The notes under the pieces are model-generated. The model was not told the DNA's origin. It worked only from the letters and a program-made list of their open reading frames with translations, and searched no databases. Below are positions 8,209-16,863 of a DNA stretch of 64,000 bases, piece by piece (the stretch's first letter is position 1; each line of letters opens with the position of its first letter). A program made the position numbers and the translations under genes. Origin of the DNA: Micromonospora citrea (GTDB lineage Bacteria > Actinomycetota > Actinomycetes > Mycobacteriales > Micromonosporaceae); the NCBI RefSeq assembly GCF_900090315.1, contig NZ_FMHZ01000002.1, forward strand, positions 5,922,501 to 5,986,500, given 5' to 3'.

Positions 8209-9443
8209 CGCGCGTCCCGCAGGCGGCCGTGGTCGTCGCGGTACGACACCCCGCCCTTGAGTACGGCGTGCAGGGTGCGCAGCGCGGACACCGAGCGGGT
8301 GGGGTCGTCGCGCAGGACCAGCAGGTCGGCGTGCTTGCCGACCTCGACGCTGCCGAGCGTGTCGGCCTGACCCAGCCACTGTGCGGGGCGGATGGTGGCG
8401 GACTTCAGCGCGTCGGCGACGGGCATCCCGGCGTCCACCATGAACTCCAGCTCCCGCACGGTGGCGGTCGTCTCGTCGTAGCCGGCGTGCGGCGGCATGT
8501 CGCTGCCCAGCGCGATCGGCACGCCGTTGCGGATGGCGTGCTGGAGGCTCTCCCAGTGCCGGGGCCCGGCCGACAGGGCGCGGTCCATCAGCCAGCCCGG
8601 CACGCCGGCGTCGCGGAAGAACTGCTCGCAGCGGCTGACCACGATGGTCGGCACGTACCAGACGCCGCGCTCGGCCATCAGCCGGGTCACCTCGTCGGTC
8701 AGCTCGTAGCCGTGCTCGACGCAGTCCAGGCCGAGTTCCACGGCACGGCGCACCGACTCGGCCGGGCCGGCGTGCGCGGTGACCTTGCGGCCCCAGTCGT
8801 GCGCCACCCGGATGACGGCCGCCAGCTCGTCGTCGAGCAGTTGGGGGGTGTCGATCGACTCGAACTCGCCGGCGATGCCGCCGGAGATGCACACCTTGAT
8901 CAGGTCGGCGCCGGCGCGGATCTGCTGCCGGGTGAGCCGGCGGAACCCGTCCGCCCCGTCGGCCTCCAGGGCGTCGGCCTCCCAGCCGTGCCCGCCGGTG
9001 CAGCAGAGGGCGTGCCCGGCGGTGAAGATCCGTGGGCCGTCCACCGCGCCGCGCTCGATGCCCTTGCGCAGGGCGAAGTCGGCGTAGCGGCTCTCGCCGA
9101 CGAGCCGGGCGGTGGTGACCCCGGAGTGCAGGGTCCGGCGCGCCGAGTCGGCCATCAGCAGCACCAGCTCGGCCAGGTTCGACCGGTGCACCTCGTCGCC
9201 GAAGTGGCCGGGCAGCCCGAGCGAGAGGTGCACGTGCATGTTGGTCAGGCCGGGCATGACGTGGTCGCCGTGCAGGTCGACCACCCGGGCGTCGCCCGCC
9301 TCGGTGAGGACGTCGTCGACCGGCCCGACGGCGCGGATCGTGCCGTCGGCGCCGACCCAGATGCCCTGGTCGCGCTGGAGGTCGTCCCGGACGCCGTCGT
9401 AGAGCGCGAGGTTGACCAGGACCTGTTCGGTGGGGATGTGCAT
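8205..9443 (-). CDS. COG1228-type amidohydrolase (possible prolidase)
   Basis: 412 residues. It is a metal-dependent amidohydrolase: HVH at 70-72 following VMPGLTNM, a lysine in LIKVCISGG, histidines in VTAHAG and CVEHGYEL, and the aspartate in ALGSDMPPH. This is the imidazolonepropionase-like COG1228 branch, which includes characterised Xaa-Pro dipeptidases as well as deaminases and imidazolonases. Being between a peptide ABC transporter and a DUF885 peptidase favours peptide cleavage over ring opening. It lies 10 bp after the DppF-like gene. Prolidase activity is inferred, not shown. Confidence 0.85.
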   Translation of the reverse strand: MHIPTEQVLVNLALYDGVRDDLQRDQGIWVGADGTIRAVGPVDDVLTEAGDARVVDLHGDHVMPGLTNMHVHLSLGLPGHFGDEVHRSNLAELVLLMADSARRTLHSGVTTARLVGESRYADFALRKGIERGAVDGPRIFTAGHALCCTGGHGWEADALEADGADGFRRLTRQQIRAGADLIKVCISGGIAGEFESIDTPQLLDDELAAVIRVAHDWGRKVTAHAGPAESVRRAVELGLDCVEHGYELTDEVTRLMAERGVWYVPTIVVSRCEQFFRDAGVPGWLMDRALSAGPRHWESLQHAIRNGVPIALGSDMPPHAGYDETTATVRELEFMVDAGMPVADALKSATIRPAQWLGQADTLGSVEVGKHADLLVLRDDPTRSVSALRTLHAVLKGGVSYRDDHGRLRDAR

Positions 9444-9453
9444 GCGGAGTCCT

Positions 9454-10437
9454 CTACGCGGCGGGCACGGTGGTCGGCGCCACCGTGGGGTCGTTGAGCC
9501 AGCAGGCGGCGGTGCGGCCGCCGAGGTCGAGCGTGGGCGGCTGCTCGCCGCACGGCGCGAAGGCGTGCGGGCAGCGCGGCCGGAAGCGGCATCCGACCGG
9601 CGCGCTCGCCGGGTCGGGCACCTCCCCGGCGAGCGTCCTGGGCAGCTGCGGCTGCGCCGAGATCTGCGGCACCGCGTCGATCAGCGCCCGGCTGTACGGG
9701 TGCCGGGGTGCGCGCCACAGCTCGCGGGTGGGCGCGGTCTCGACGATGCGGCCCAGGTACATCACGGCCGTGACGTCGGCGATCTCGTGTACCAGGGAGA
9801 GGTCGTGCGAGATGAACAGCATGCCCATGTCCAGGTCCCGGACCAGCCCGACGAGCAGGTTGACCACCTGCGCCTGGGAGGAGGCGTCCAGCGCGGTGAC
9901 CGGCTCGTCCGCGATGATCATCCGGGGTTCCGGCGCCAGCGCCCGGGCGATGGCGAGCCGCTGCCGCTGGCCGCCGGAGAACTGGTGCGGGTACCGCTCC
10001 GCGGCCCCGGCCGGCATGCCGACCCGGTCCAGCAGGTCGGCGACCCTCGCCCGGCGGGCGGCGCCGGTCACCGTGTCCGGCACCCCGTCGAGGAGCTGGG
10101 CGCCGATGGTGCGCCGGGGGTTCAGCGACGCGTACGGATTCTGGAAGACCATCTGGAGCCCGACCTCCGGCAGCGGCCGGCGCCGCCAGCCGAGCGGGGT
10201 GATCGGGCGGCCGGCGAACCGGATCGTCCCGGCGCTCGGCGCGGCCAGCCCGACCGCCACCCGGGCCAGCGACGACTTGCCGCAGCCGGACTCGCCGACC
10301 AGGCCGACGATCTGGCCGGGCGCCACCTCCAGGCTCACCCCGGCCACGGCCCGGACCGGCCCCCGGCCGCGCGGCTTGTACTCGACCTCGACGTCGCTGA
10401 TCTCGAGCAGGTTGCCCGACCCGACCGGCTCGTTCAT
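9454..10437 (-). CDS. Peptide ABC transporter ATP-binding protein (DppF/OppF-like)
   Basis: 327 residues from the ATG at 10437. Walker A GESGCGKS (48-55), Q-loop FQNPYASLNPRRT, signature FSGGQRQRLAIARALA, Walker B MIIADEPV and the C-terminal oligopeptide/dipeptide block with CRFRPRCPHA and a later cysteine are all present. It is the second of two ATPases expected for an Opp/Dpp-type importer and overlaps the first by 4 nt. It acts on the cytoplasmic face with the permeases encoded upstream. Confidence 0.93.
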   Translation of the reverse strand: MNEPVGSGNLLEISDVEVEYKPRGRGPVRAVAGVSLEVAPGQIVGLVGESGCGKSSLARVAVGLAAPSAGTIRFAGRPITPLGWRRRPLPEVGLQMVFQNPYASLNPRRTIGAQLLDGVPDTVTGAARRARVADLLDRVGMPAGAAERYPHQFSGGQRQRLAIARALAPEPRMIIADEPVTALDASSQAQVVNLLVGLVRDLDMGMLFISHDLSLVHEIADVTAVMYLGRIVETAPTRELWRAPRHPYSRALIDAVPQISAQPQLPRTLAGEVPDPASAPVGCRFRPRCPHAFAPCGEQPPTLDLGGRTAACWLNDPTVAPTTVPAA

Positions 10438-11411
10438 GCCGCCACCTCCAGGTGCGGACGGACCACGCAGGCCACCGACCGGTCGGTGCCGGCGGGGGAC
10501 AGCGGGGGAGGCGCGGTGCCGCAGGACGGCTCGGCGTACCCGCACCGGGGTTGGAACGGACATCCGGGCGGGGCCTGCCCCGGCGCGGGCGGCCCGCCCG
10601 GGATGGGACGCAGCGTGCCGACGGACTGGGTGCCGTGCGGGCGGGCGCCGAGCAGCGCGGCCGTGTACGGGTGGCGCGGCGCGGTGAGCAGCGCCCCGGT
10701 GGGGCCGGTCTCCACCACGCGCCCGGCGTAGAAGACGTAGCCGCGGGTGGTGAGTGCGCTGAGCACCCCGAGGTCGTGGGTGATGAACGCGACGGCCAGC
10801 CCGGTCTCGGCGCGCAACTGCTCCAGCAGCGCCAGGATGCCGGCCTGCACCGTCACGTCGAGCGCGGTGGTCGGCTCGTCGGCGATCAGCAGCCGGGGGC
10901 GGGCGGCGAGGGCGATCGCGATGGCGGCCCGCTGCCGCATGCCGCCGGAGAACTGGTGCGGGTACGCCCGTACCGCCCGCTGCGGGTCGGGGATGCGGAC
11001 CTGCTCGAGCAGCTCCACCGCCCGCCGGTCGGCCGCCCGCCGGTCCAGGCCCAGGTGGACCTGCATGTGTTCGGTGAGCTGCCGGCCGATCGTGAGCATC
11101 GGGTGCAGCGCGGCGGTGGGGTCCTGGAAGACCATCGCGATGCCGGCGCCGCGTACCTTCTGCCAGCGCTTCGTGTCCAGGCCGAGCAGCTCGGTGCCGG
11201 CGAAGCGGGCCGACCCGGTGACCTTGGCGCCGGCGGGCAGCAGCCCGAGCAGGGTCTGCGCGGTGAGGCTCTTGCCGCACCCGCTCTCCCCGGCGATGCC
11301 GACCATCTCGCCCTCGTCGACGGTGAACGACACGTCGTGCAGGATCGGCAGCGGCCCCGTGGGGCCGGGCAGGGTGACGGCCAGGGAGTCGACCTCGAGC
11401 AGGGGTGCCAT
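10434..11411 (-). CDS. Peptide ABC transporter ATP-binding protein (DppD/OppD-like)
   Basis: 325 residues. Walker A GESGCGKS (41-48), Q-loop FQDPTAALHPMLTIG, signature FSGGMRQRAAIAIALA, Walker B LLIADEPTTALD and a C-terminal cysteine-containing block (GCPFQPRCGYAEPSC) identify the OppD/DppD subfamily. It pairs with the DppF-like ATPase whose gene overlaps its end. Only 3 bp separate it from the DppC-like permease gene. The set predicts import of di/oligopeptides or peptide-like compounds driven by ATP. Confidence 0.93.
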   Translation of the reverse strand: MAPLLEVDSLAVTLPGPTGPLPILHDVSFTVDEGEMVGIAGESGCGKSLTAQTLLGLLPAGAKVTGSARFAGTELLGLDTKRWQKVRGAGIAMVFQDPTAALHPMLTIGRQLTEHMQVHLGLDRRAADRRAVELLEQVRIPDPQRAVRAYPHQFSGGMRQRAAIAIALAARPRLLIADEPTTALDVTVQAGILALLEQLRAETGLAVAFITHDLGVLSALTTRGYVFYAGRVVETGPTGALLTAPRHPYTAALLGARPHGTQSVGTLRPIPGGPPAPGQAPPGCPFQPRCGYAEPSCGTAPPPLSPAGTDRSVACVVRPHLEVAA

Positions 11412-11414
11412 CTC

Positions 11415-12332
11415 TCAACGTCCCTTCGCGTAGCGGGGGTCGATCCGGTCGCGCAGGGCGTCGCCGAGCACGTTGAAGGCCATCACCACGGTGAGGATGG
11501 CCAGACCGGGGAACACGCTGACCCACCACATGGAGAGGTCCTGCGAGCCGAGCGCCACCATCGAGCCCCACTCGGCGGCCGGCGGGCGGGGGCCGAGGCC
11601 GAGGAAGGACAGCGCCGACAGCAGCAGCACGGCGTTGCCGAGTTCCAGGGTGGCCAGCACGATGGCCGGGCCCACGCTGTTGGGCAGGACGTCGCGGCGC
11701 AGCGCGCGCAGCGGCCCGATGCCGAGCAGCCGGGCGGCGCTGAGGTAGTCCTCGCCGCGCATGGTCAGCACGGCGCTGCGGATGACCCGGGCGTAGACCG
11801 GCCAGGACACGATGACCAGCGCGAGGACGGCGTTGCGGGTGCTGGGCCCGAACGCGGCGGTCACCGCCATCGCCAGGATGATCTGCGGGAACGCGAAGAC
11901 CAGGTCCGTCAGGCGCATCAGCGCCTCGTCGACGAACCGGCCCACGTAGCCTGCGACCAGGCCGAGCAGGCCGCCGATCAGCAGGGCGAGCGAGACGATG
12001 GCGAGCGCGAGCGGGATCGACAGGCGGGCGCCGTGGACCACCCGGCTAAACACGTCCCGGCCGAGGGAGTCGGTGCCGAACCAGTGCGTGCCCGACGGCG
12101 GGGCATACGCGTCCGGGCTCTGTGCCAACGGGTCGTACGGCGCGACGACCGGGGCGAACAGCGCCACCAGCAGCCACCCGCCGAGGATGACCAGGGCCGC
12201 CACGGCGATCGGCTGCCGCCAGATGGGCCGCCCCGTGGAGCGACCGCGCAGCCGGCCCAGGAACCGGCGTCGAGCCAGCGCGTCGGTCGCCTTCGGGTCG
12301 GGCGCCACGGGATCGGGTGCGAGTGTGGTCAT
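11415..12332 (-). CDS. Peptide ABC transporter permease (DppC-like)
   Basis: 305 residues from the ATG at 12332. After a proline-rich cytoplasmic start it has a first membrane helix (AVAALVILGGWLLVALFAPV), the OppC_N-type PSGTHWFGTDSLGRDVFSR block and five further helices. The EAA loop with GIGPLRALRRDVLPNS contacts the ATPases. Its start overlaps the DppB-like stop as ATGA. Length and layout are normal for the family. Confidence 0.92.
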   Translation of the reverse strand: MTTLAPDPVAPDPKATDALARRRFLGRLRGRSTGRPIWRQPIAVAALVILGGWLLVALFAPVVAPYDPLAQSPDAYAPPSGTHWFGTDSLGRDVFSRVVHGARLSIPLALAIVSLALLIGGLLGLVAGYVGRFVDEALMRLTDLVFAFPQIILAMAVTAAFGPSTRNAVLALVIVSWPVYARVIRSAVLTMRGEDYLSAARLLGIGPLRALRRDVLPNSVGPAIVLATLELGNAVLLLSALSFLGLGPRPPAAEWGSMVALGSQDLSMWWVSVFPGLAILTVVMAFNVLGDALRDRIDPRYAKGR

Positions 12333-13417
12333 GACAGCCGGATCCTCGGGTCGATGAGCCCGTACAGCAGGTCGACGGCGAGGTTGACCAGCGTGTAGAC
12401 CAGCGCCACGAACAGGCTGACGCCGAGGATCGCGGGCAGGTCCAGCGCCGTCGCGCTGCGGTACGCGTACTGGCCGAGGCCCGGCCAGCCGAAGATGTTC
12501 TCCACCAGCACCGTGCCGGAGAGCAGCGAGGCGAAGGCCAGACCGGAGACGGTGATCACCGGGACCAGCCCGGCCCTCAACAGGTGCCGGCGGAACACCA
12601 CCCGGGCGGGCAGGCCCTTGGCGTACGCGGCCCGGATGTAGTCCTGCTGGAGCACCTCCAGCATCGACGAGCGGACGAACCGGACGAGCATCGCCACGGT
12701 CAGGCTGGTCAGCACGAGCACCGGCAGGACCAGGTGCTGGGCGGCGTCCCAGGCGACGTCCCACTGGCCGGCGAGGGCGGCGTCGACGGTGTACATCCCG
12801 GTCACCGTCGGCGGCGGGCTGAAGTCGGTCGACAGCCGTCCGCCGCTGGGCGCCAGGCCGAGCTGGTAGAAGAACACGTAGAGCACGACGAGCGACAGCC
12901 AGAACGGCGGGGTGGACAGGCCGAGCAGCGCGCCGACGCGGATCAGCTGGTCGGTGATCCGGCCGTTGCGGACGGCGGCGAGCATGCCGATCCCGGTGCC
13001 GATCAGCAGCGCCAGCACCATGGTGGGGATGGCCAGTTCCATGGTGGCCGGCACGTACTGCAACAGGTCGTCGGTCACGGTGCGGCCGGTCTGCTGGGAG
13101 ATGCCGAGGTCGCCCGTCAGCAGGTTGCCCAGGTACTGGAGGTACTGCACGTACAGCGGCTGGTCCAGGCCCCACTTCTCGCGGAACGCGGCCACCGTCG
13201 CGGGGTCGTTGAGCGCCTGGTCGGAGAGGTTGGCCGTGACCGGGTCGCCGGGCACCACGGTGACCAGGCCGAACGTCACGATCGTGACGCCCAGCAGCAG
13301 GCCTGCCGTGATCGCCACCCGCTTGGCCAGGAACACCAGCAGCGACCGGTGCGGCCGAGGCCGGGACGCGGTCGTGGTGACCCCGCCCGGCTCGGCGTCG
13401 TCGACTGTCGTCGTCAT
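12329..13417 (-). CDS. Peptide ABC transporter permease (DppB-like)
   Basis: 362 residues with six predicted membrane helices. The N-terminal KRVAITAGLLLGVTIVTFGL and the VVPGDPVTANLSDQALNDPA block are typical of DppB/OppB subunits, as is the C-terminal ENIFGWPGLGQYAYRSA. A short N-terminal extension (about 25 residues, charged) precedes the first helix. It is 7 bp downstream of the substrate-binding protein gene. Confidence 0.92.
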   Translation of the reverse strand: MTTTVDDAEPGGVTTTASRPRPHRSLLVFLAKRVAITAGLLLGVTIVTFGLVTVVPGDPVTANLSDQALNDPATVAAFREKWGLDQPLYVQYLQYLGNLLTGDLGISQQTGRTVTDDLLQYVPATMELAIPTMVLALLIGTGIGMLAAVRNGRITDQLIRVGALLGLSTPPFWLSLVVLYVFFYQLGLAPSGGRLSTDFSPPPTVTGMYTVDAALAGQWDVAWDAAQHLVLPVLVLTSLTVAMLVRFVRSSMLEVLQQDYIRAAYAKGLPARVVFRRHLLRAGLVPVITVSGLAFASLLSGTVLVENIFGWPGLGQYAYRSATALDLPAILGVSLFVALVYTLVNLAVDLLYGLIDPRIRLS

Positions 13418-13424
13418 GAGATGG

Positions 13425-15032
13425 TTACTCCCGGCCGACGGCGGCCAGGTCGACCTGCCAGCCCGCGGCGGTGTAGTCGGTGCCGGTCAGGTCGCCGCTC
13501 GCCACCACGGTGGAGGAGTTGCTGGCCAGGACGATGTACGGCGAGGCGGCGTTCATCGCCCGCTGCCACTCCTGCATGGCGGTGGCCCGGGCGGCCAGGT
13601 CGAGGGTCTCGGTGACCTTCTTGCCGGCGGCCACGACGGCCGGGTCGGCCCGCTCCACCGTCCAGCCCGAGCGCAGCGCGGTGGCCTGGCCGGGGGACAT
13701 GTTGTTGATCAGCGAGTCGGCGACCGGGTAGTTCAGGCTCTGCGGGGTGAACCCGAGCGCCATCTTGCCCGTACGCATCTCGTCGAGGAACGTGGTCAGC
13801 GGCTGCGGGGTCAGCTCCAGCTTGATGCCGGCCTCGGCGGCGTCGCCCTGCACCTTCGTCGCCACCGTGCCCAGGTCGACCCCCTTGTAGGTGATGGCCG
13901 GGTAGTTGAACTTGACGGTGGGGTTGGTCAGCCCCGCCTCCGCGAGCAACGCCTTGGCCTTCGCCACGTCACGCTTGGACTGCTCGGAGGCCGGCAGCGC
14001 GCCCGGGTAGGCGGGGGCCACCAGCCCGGCGCCGGGGGCGGCGCCCTTGCCGTACAGCCCGGCGATGCCCTCGTAGTCGATGGCGGCGCGCAGCGCCTGG
14101 TTGAACTTCGCGTTCGAGGTCACCGGAGAGACGGCCGGGTCGGCGTTGAGGAAGAGGAAGTAGACGGTGTCCTGCATGGCGGAGGTCTTCAGGCTGCCCG
14201 GCAGCCCTTCCAGCAACTTGCCGGAGATGTCCAGCGCGATCTCGGAGCCGCCGGCCCGCTGCATGGTCAGCTTCTGGGTCTGCACGTCCATGTTGCGCAG
14301 CACGACCCGGCCGAACTCTGGCTTGGTGCCCCAGTAGTTGGGGTTGGCCTCCAGCACCACCTGCGCCGACGGGTCGTACGACTTGAGCACGTACGGGCCG
14401 CTGCCGATGGAGTTCTTGTCGAGGTACTGCTGCGCGGTGTCGCTCTTCGCGGCGTCGGCGGCGTCCGTCGCGCCGTTCTCCTTGGCGACCTTGGAGTTGA
14501 CCACGCCGGTCGAGGGCATCGCGAGGACCACGGGGATGTTCGGGTCGGCGGTCGCCGAGGTGACCACCACGGTCCGCTCGTCGGTCTTGGCGACCGTGAG
14601 GCCGCTGACCATGACCGCCGGGCTGGCCTTGACGTTCTTCAGCCGGTTGAGGGAGAAGACCACGTCGTCGGCGGTCAGCGGGCTGCCGTCGGAGAACTTC
14701 ACCCCCTCGCGGAGCTTGAAGGTGAAGGTCTTCGCGTCGGCGGAGGCCTCGTACGACTCGGCCAGCGCCGGGACGGGCTTGCTGACGTCCGAGCCCTTGA
14801 AGGTCAGCAGGGTGTCGTAGAGGGAGTGCACGGCGGTGAGGCCGGTCGCCTCGTAGATCCGGCCGGGGTCGAGCGTCTTGAGGACGAACGAGGTGTTGAT
14901 GGTGAGGGTCTTGGCCGTACCACCGTTACCGTTTCCTCCGCTGCCGCCCGCGCTGCACGCGGTGCTGGAGGCTGTGACCAGCGCCGCCAGAGCGATTGCT
15001 CCGACGCGGAGCCGGCGAGGGGACACCGACAT
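13425..15032 (-). CDS. Peptide ABC transporter substrate-binding lipoprotein (SBP family 5)
   Basis: 535 residues from the ATG at 15032. The N-terminus has basic residues, a hydrophobic stretch and a lipobox ending TASSTAC, with Cys26 as the lipidation site, then a Gly/Asn-rich linker. The body is a family 5 peptide/nickel-binding protein: GVKFSDGSPLTADDVVFSLN, the IGSGPYVLKSYDP block and EANPNYWG are all characteristic. It would be anchored outside the membrane and deliver ligand to DppBC. It is the first gene of the minus-strand operon, divergent from the XRE-cupin regulator. Confidence 0.93.
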   Translation of the reverse strand: MSVSPRRLRVGAIALAALVTASSTACSAGGSGGNGNGGTAKTLTINTSFVLKTLDPGRIYEATGLTAVHSLYDTLLTFKGSDVSKPVPALAESYEASADAKTFTFKLREGVKFSDGSPLTADDVVFSLNRLKNVKASPAVMVSGLTVAKTDERTVVVTSATADPNIPVVLAMPSTGVVNSKVAKENGATDAADAAKSDTAQQYLDKNSIGSGPYVLKSYDPSAQVVLEANPNYWGTKPEFGRVVLRNMDVQTQKLTMQRAGGSEIALDISGKLLEGLPGSLKTSAMQDTVYFLFLNADPAVSPVTSNAKFNQALRAAIDYEGIAGLYGKGAAPGAGLVAPAYPGALPASEQSKRDVAKAKALLAEAGLTNPTVKFNYPAITYKGVDLGTVATKVQGDAAEAGIKLELTPQPLTTFLDEMRTGKMALGFTPQSLNYPVADSLINNMSPGQATALRSGWTVERADPAVVAAGKKVTETLDLAARATAMQEWQRAMNAASPYIVLASNSSTVVASGDLTGTDYTAAGWQVDLAAVGRE

Positions 15033-15224
15033 GCTGTTCCTACCTTCGTGTGGGCCGGCCCGCACGGGACGGGCTCTGGGGGTTGTCGCGCCGACGTCGC
15101 CGGTGACGCCGAGGCCGGGGGCCGGTGCCAACCGATGGCGGCTCGCGGGGCTTCGCCCGTAGACCGTCATGAGGTTGGATGTATCCGGACGGGACTCCTG
15201 TCCGGTTCGTGCCCCGACGTCGCT

Positions 15225-15273
15225 TGTCTAGTTACGCCAAACACGTTCGCCTTGTGTTTGACCATGCTAGACA
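15225..15273. promoter_or_regulatory. Nested palindromic operator between the two catabolic operons
   Basis: A perfect two-layer dyad: TGTCTAG (15225-15231), six bases, CAAACAC (15238-15244), nine bases, GTGTTTG (15254-15260), six bases, CTAGACA (15267-15273). A third, degenerate half-site with the same TAG-N6-CAAACA spacing occurs at 15280-15297. The dyad overlaps the -35 box of the XRE gene. Binding by the XRE-cupin regulator encoded next door is inferred. Confidence 0.8.
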
Positions 15274-15285
15274 GGGGCGTATAGT
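15258..15285 (+). promoter_or_regulatory. Promoter of the XRE-cupin operon
   Basis: TTGACC (15258-15263) and TATAGT (15280-15285) are separated by 16 bp and point to a start near 15292, about 40 bases before the ATG. The -35 box lies inside the nested dyad. On the opposite strand, TTGACG (complement of 15288-15293) and TAGCAT 18 bp on could serve the transporter operon. Confidence 0.6.
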
Positions 15286-15332
15286 TGCGTCAAACATTTC
15301 TAGCCACACTGTTTTGGAACGAGGAAAGACGC

Positions 15333-15869
15333 ATGCTCGGTGACCAGCTCCGCGACCTGCGCCAGCAGCACTCCCTCACGCTGCGCCAGCTCGCGGCCGC
15401 GGCCGACGTCTCGCCCGCCCTGCTCAGCCAGATCGAGAACGGCGCCACAGACCCCAGCCTGGCCACCCTGCGTAAGCTCGCCAAGGTCTTCGACACCTCC
15501 ATCGCGGCGCTGTTCTCCGAGCCGGACGCCCCGCTGGTACACATCAGCCGGCCCGGCTCGCGGTCCCGGCTCGCCGCGCCCCCCGGGCAGATCGCCTATG
15601 ACCGGCTCACCCCGGGGCGGGGCGACCTGGAGGTGCTCGAAGCCGAGCTGGCGCCGGGCGACGCCAGCTCCACCGAGCCGTGGGCACACCCCTCGACCGA
15701 GTGCGCCATCGCCGTCACCGGCGAGGTGGTGGCCGAGATCGGCGGCGAGAAGTACGTGCTGAAGACCGGCGAGGCGATCACCTTCGACTCCCGGCTGCCC
15801 CACCTCTACCGCAACGCCAGCGACCAGCGGGCCCGGCTCATCATCGCGGTCACCCCGCCGACCCCCTGA
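15333..15869 (+). CDS. XRE-family regulator with cupin domain
   Basis: 178 residues. The ATG at 15333 is preceded by GAGGAAAG, a good ribosome binding site, so a possible longer frame from 15285 is not preferred. Residues 4-58 are an XRE helix-turn-helix (LRQLAAAADVSPALLSQIEN), residues about 100-175 a cupin (ECAIAVTGEVVAEIGGEKYV, LKTGEAITFDSRLPHLYRN) that probably senses a small metabolite. Regulators of this layout commonly control amino-acid or polyamine catabolism next door. It heads the plus-strand operon and faces the nested operator at 15225-15273. Confidence 0.92.
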   Translation: MLGDQLRDLRQQHSLTLRQLAAAADVSPALLSQIENGATDPSLATLRKLAKVFDTSIAALFSEPDAPLVHISRPGSRSRLAAPPGQIAYDRLTPGRGDLEVLEAELAPGDASSTEPWAHPSTECAIAVTGEVVAEIGGEKYVLKTGEAITFDSRLPHLYRNASDQRARLIIAVTPPTP

Positions 15870-15942
15870 CCCACCCGGCACGTCACCCGGCCCGCGTCGC
15901 GCACGTGGGCGGTACGACGCCGCCCGTCGAAAGGACCCCGCA

Positions 15943-16863
15943 GTGGACCGCGACAGCGTCGACTGGTTCGGCTACCTGCCGGCCGTCACCACCCCGTTCA
16001 CCGCCACCGGCGAGCTGGACCTCGTCGCCTGGCCCGTCCAACTGGACTGGCTCGCCGCCGAGCGGCTGCACGGGATCATCGTCGGGGGCACCACGGGCGA
16101 GTGGTTCAGTCTCAGCGAACAGGAGCGGGCCGCGCTGTTCCGGGCGGCCGCCGACCGGGTCGGCGACCGGCTCACGGTGCTCGGCGGCTGCAACGCGTAC
16201 ACCCCGGCGGAGGCCATCCGGCACGCCGAGGCCGCTCGCGACGCCGGCCTGCACGGCATCCTGCTCACCCCGCCGCCGTACGTGGTGCCCACCCGGTCGG
16301 AGATCGTGGCCTTCTACCGGACCGTCTCCGAGGCGGTCGACATCCCGCTCTGCGTCTACAACTGGCCCCGCGGCACCGGCGTCGACCTGGACGCCGACCT
16401 GCTGCTGGAGCTGAGCGCGCTGGACACCGTGGTGGCGGTGAAGAACTCCACCCCGGACTTCGGCGGATTCGTCCGTGGCCTCGTCGCCCTGCGCCACCGC
16501 GTGCGCTACTTCGGCATCCCCACCAACGAGGTGGGCATCGAGCTGATGACCACCATCGGCGGCGACGGGCTGATGGGCGCAGGCGCCGTGCTCGGCGCCG
16601 ACCACCCCGACTTCTTCCGCGCCCTGCGCGCCGGCGACCTCGACCGGGCCCGGGTCCTCGGCGCGCGCGACCGGGTGATCATGGAGGACTGGTTCGGGCC
16701 GGACTACGGCGCCAGGTTCGGCAACGCGCAGGCGATCATGAAGTACGCGCTCACCCTGCGCGGCGTGCCGGCCGGGCACGTCCGCGCGCCGCTGCTCCCG
16801 CTGACCCCCGCCGAACAGGACCGTGTCCGGGCCACCATGACCCAGCTCGACCTGCTCCCGTGA
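15943..16863 (+). CDS. DHDPS/N-acetylneuraminate-lyase family protein (possible pyrroline-hydroxycarboxylate deaminase)
   Basis: 306 residues from a GTG at 15943 with GAAAGGA upstream. The class I aldolase barrel is clear: GGTTGE (48-53), catalytic Tyr139 in VYNWPRGTG and Schiff-base Lys167 in VVAVKNSTPD. Family members include dihydrodipicolinate synthase, sugar-acid lyases and the 1-pyrroline-4-hydroxy-2-carboxylate deaminase of hydroxyproline breakdown. It is coupled (GTGA) to a DadA-like oxidoreductase and two further subunits that resemble a D-hydroxyproline dehydrogenase, so the deaminase role is the best fit. Biosynthetic DHDPS is unlikely in this context. Inference only. Confidence 0.85.
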   Translation: MDRDSVDWFGYLPAVTTPFTATGELDLVAWPVQLDWLAAERLHGIIVGGTTGEWFSLSEQERAALFRAAADRVGDRLTVLGGCNAYTPAEAIRHAEAARDAGLHGILLTPPPYVVPTRSEIVAFYRTVSEAVDIPLCVYNWPRGTGVDLDADLLLELSALDTVVAVKNSTPDFGGFVRGLVALRHRVRYFGIPTNEVGIELMTTIGGDGLMGAGAVLGADHPDFFRALRAGDLDRARVLGARDRVIMEDWFGPDYGARFGNAQAIMKYALTLRGVPAGHVRAPLLPLTPAEQDRVRATMTQLDLLP

